From Algibacter pacificus (GTDB taxonomy: Bacteria > Bacteroidota > Bacteroidia > Flavobacteriales > Flavobacteriaceae), in contig NZ_VOGY01000001.1 of assembly GCF_008033385.1 (NCBI RefSeq), forward strand, positions 186,001 to 250,000: a DNA stretch of 64,000 nucleotides. Direction: 5' to 3'. The notes under the pieces were generated by a model that saw only the letters and a program-made list of their open reading frames with translations, searched no databases and was not told where the DNA came from. The number at the start of each line of letters is the position of its first letter. The stretch's first letter is position 1. Made by a program: the position numbers and the translations under genes. Below, in pieces: positions 63,929 to 64,000 of this stretch.

Positions 63929-64000
63929 ATGAAGTATTTAAATTTTAAAAGCCTAATAATCTTTTTGATTGTTGGATTAATTGGAAGCAACATTTTTCTT
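63929..64000 (+). CDS. Start of a protein with an N-terminal membrane or signal segment (truncated by the window)
   Basis: ATG 63929 opens a frame running past the window end. The 24 visible residues (KYLNFKSLIIFLIVGLIGSN...) look like a signal or membrane helix. The reading frame continues, and nothing more can be said. Confidence 0.5.
   Translation, partial: MKYLNFKSLIIFLIVGLIGSNIFL

Larger units (their letters stand above)
50009..64000 (+). mobile_element. tRNA-fMet-integrated element, left part (continues past the window)
   Basis: An integrase adjoins the tRNA and all genes to the window end read in one direction. They include a replication-like module (ribbon-helix-helix protein, RepA-like ATPase, Toprim/zinc-finger protein, iterons) and a type I restriction cargo. 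No capsid, portal, terminase or conjugation genes are seen in the visible 14 kb, so it fits an integrative plasmid or a satellite more than a full prophage. The right end is outside the window. Confidence 0.72.

Overview
The window is a low-GC chromosome segment of a marine-type member of the Flavobacteriaceae (Bacteroidota). Grounds: type IX secretion features (a PorP/SprF protein, a type-B sorted giant adhesin, a type-A sorted subtilisin), -7 boxes of the form TAnnTTTG, weak ribosome-binding sites, a YfhO membrane protein, and a serine palmitoyltransferase paired with a YghO-like N-acyltransferase. I cannot assign a genus.

Layout. 1-3.7 kb: serine palmitoyltransferase facing a probable bacterial ceramide synthase plus an outer-membrane protein, sharing a bidirectional terminator. 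3.8-9.5 kb: envelope and surface-polysaccharide genes (small membrane protein, YfhO, glycosyltransferase, flippase). 9.6-14.5 kb: sbcD-sbcC. 14.5-19.5 kb: a soluble histidine kinase and sigma-54 activator pair, a canonical -24/-12 promoter driving a 37-residue four-cysteine microprotein, then an exported protein, a Rnk/GreA-like protein, a helical protein and a universal stress protein; this looks like a stress regulon. 19.5-25.4 kb: miaE, recG, an M1 aminopeptidase, PorP/SprF. 25.4-31.3 kb: a 1972-residue PKD/Ig-like/SprB-repeat adhesin. 31.5-38.1 kb: patatin lipase, small membrane protein, FMN-binding glutamate-synthase-like protein, UvrD/PcrA helicase, Gly-rich exported protein. 38.3-49.7 kb: mnmA, subtilisin, nitronate monooxygenase, uxaB, and an RND efflux operon (adaptor, pump, TolC).

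From 49.9 kb the character changes. An initiator tRNA-fMet is followed directly by a tyrosine recombinase, marking the left end of an integrated element whose right end is outside the window. Its replication-like module has phased TTACCCT iterons, a ribbon-helix-helix protein, a RepA/RecA-like ATPase, an inverted TCGTACC repeat cluster and a zinc-finger/Toprim primase-like protein. This resembles a small integrative plasmid or phage satellite.

The cargo is a type I restriction-modification locus in the order hsdR, RhuM-Fic/Doc, four-helix-bundle protein, hsdM, hsdS, unknown nuclease-like gene. It carries several unusual structures: a perfect 29-bp palindrome inside the RhuM-Fic gene; heptanucleotide arrays (23 of 23 units NNATTNN) abutting both ends of the four-helix-bundle gene and running to the hsdM start; a REP-like insertion in hsdS; and a PD-(D/E)XK-like gene overlapping hsdS and followed by a second remnant of an hsdS 3' end, as though it had been inserted into or recombined at that site. 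This restriction locus with its candidate accessory nuclease is the best candidate here for an undescribed system.
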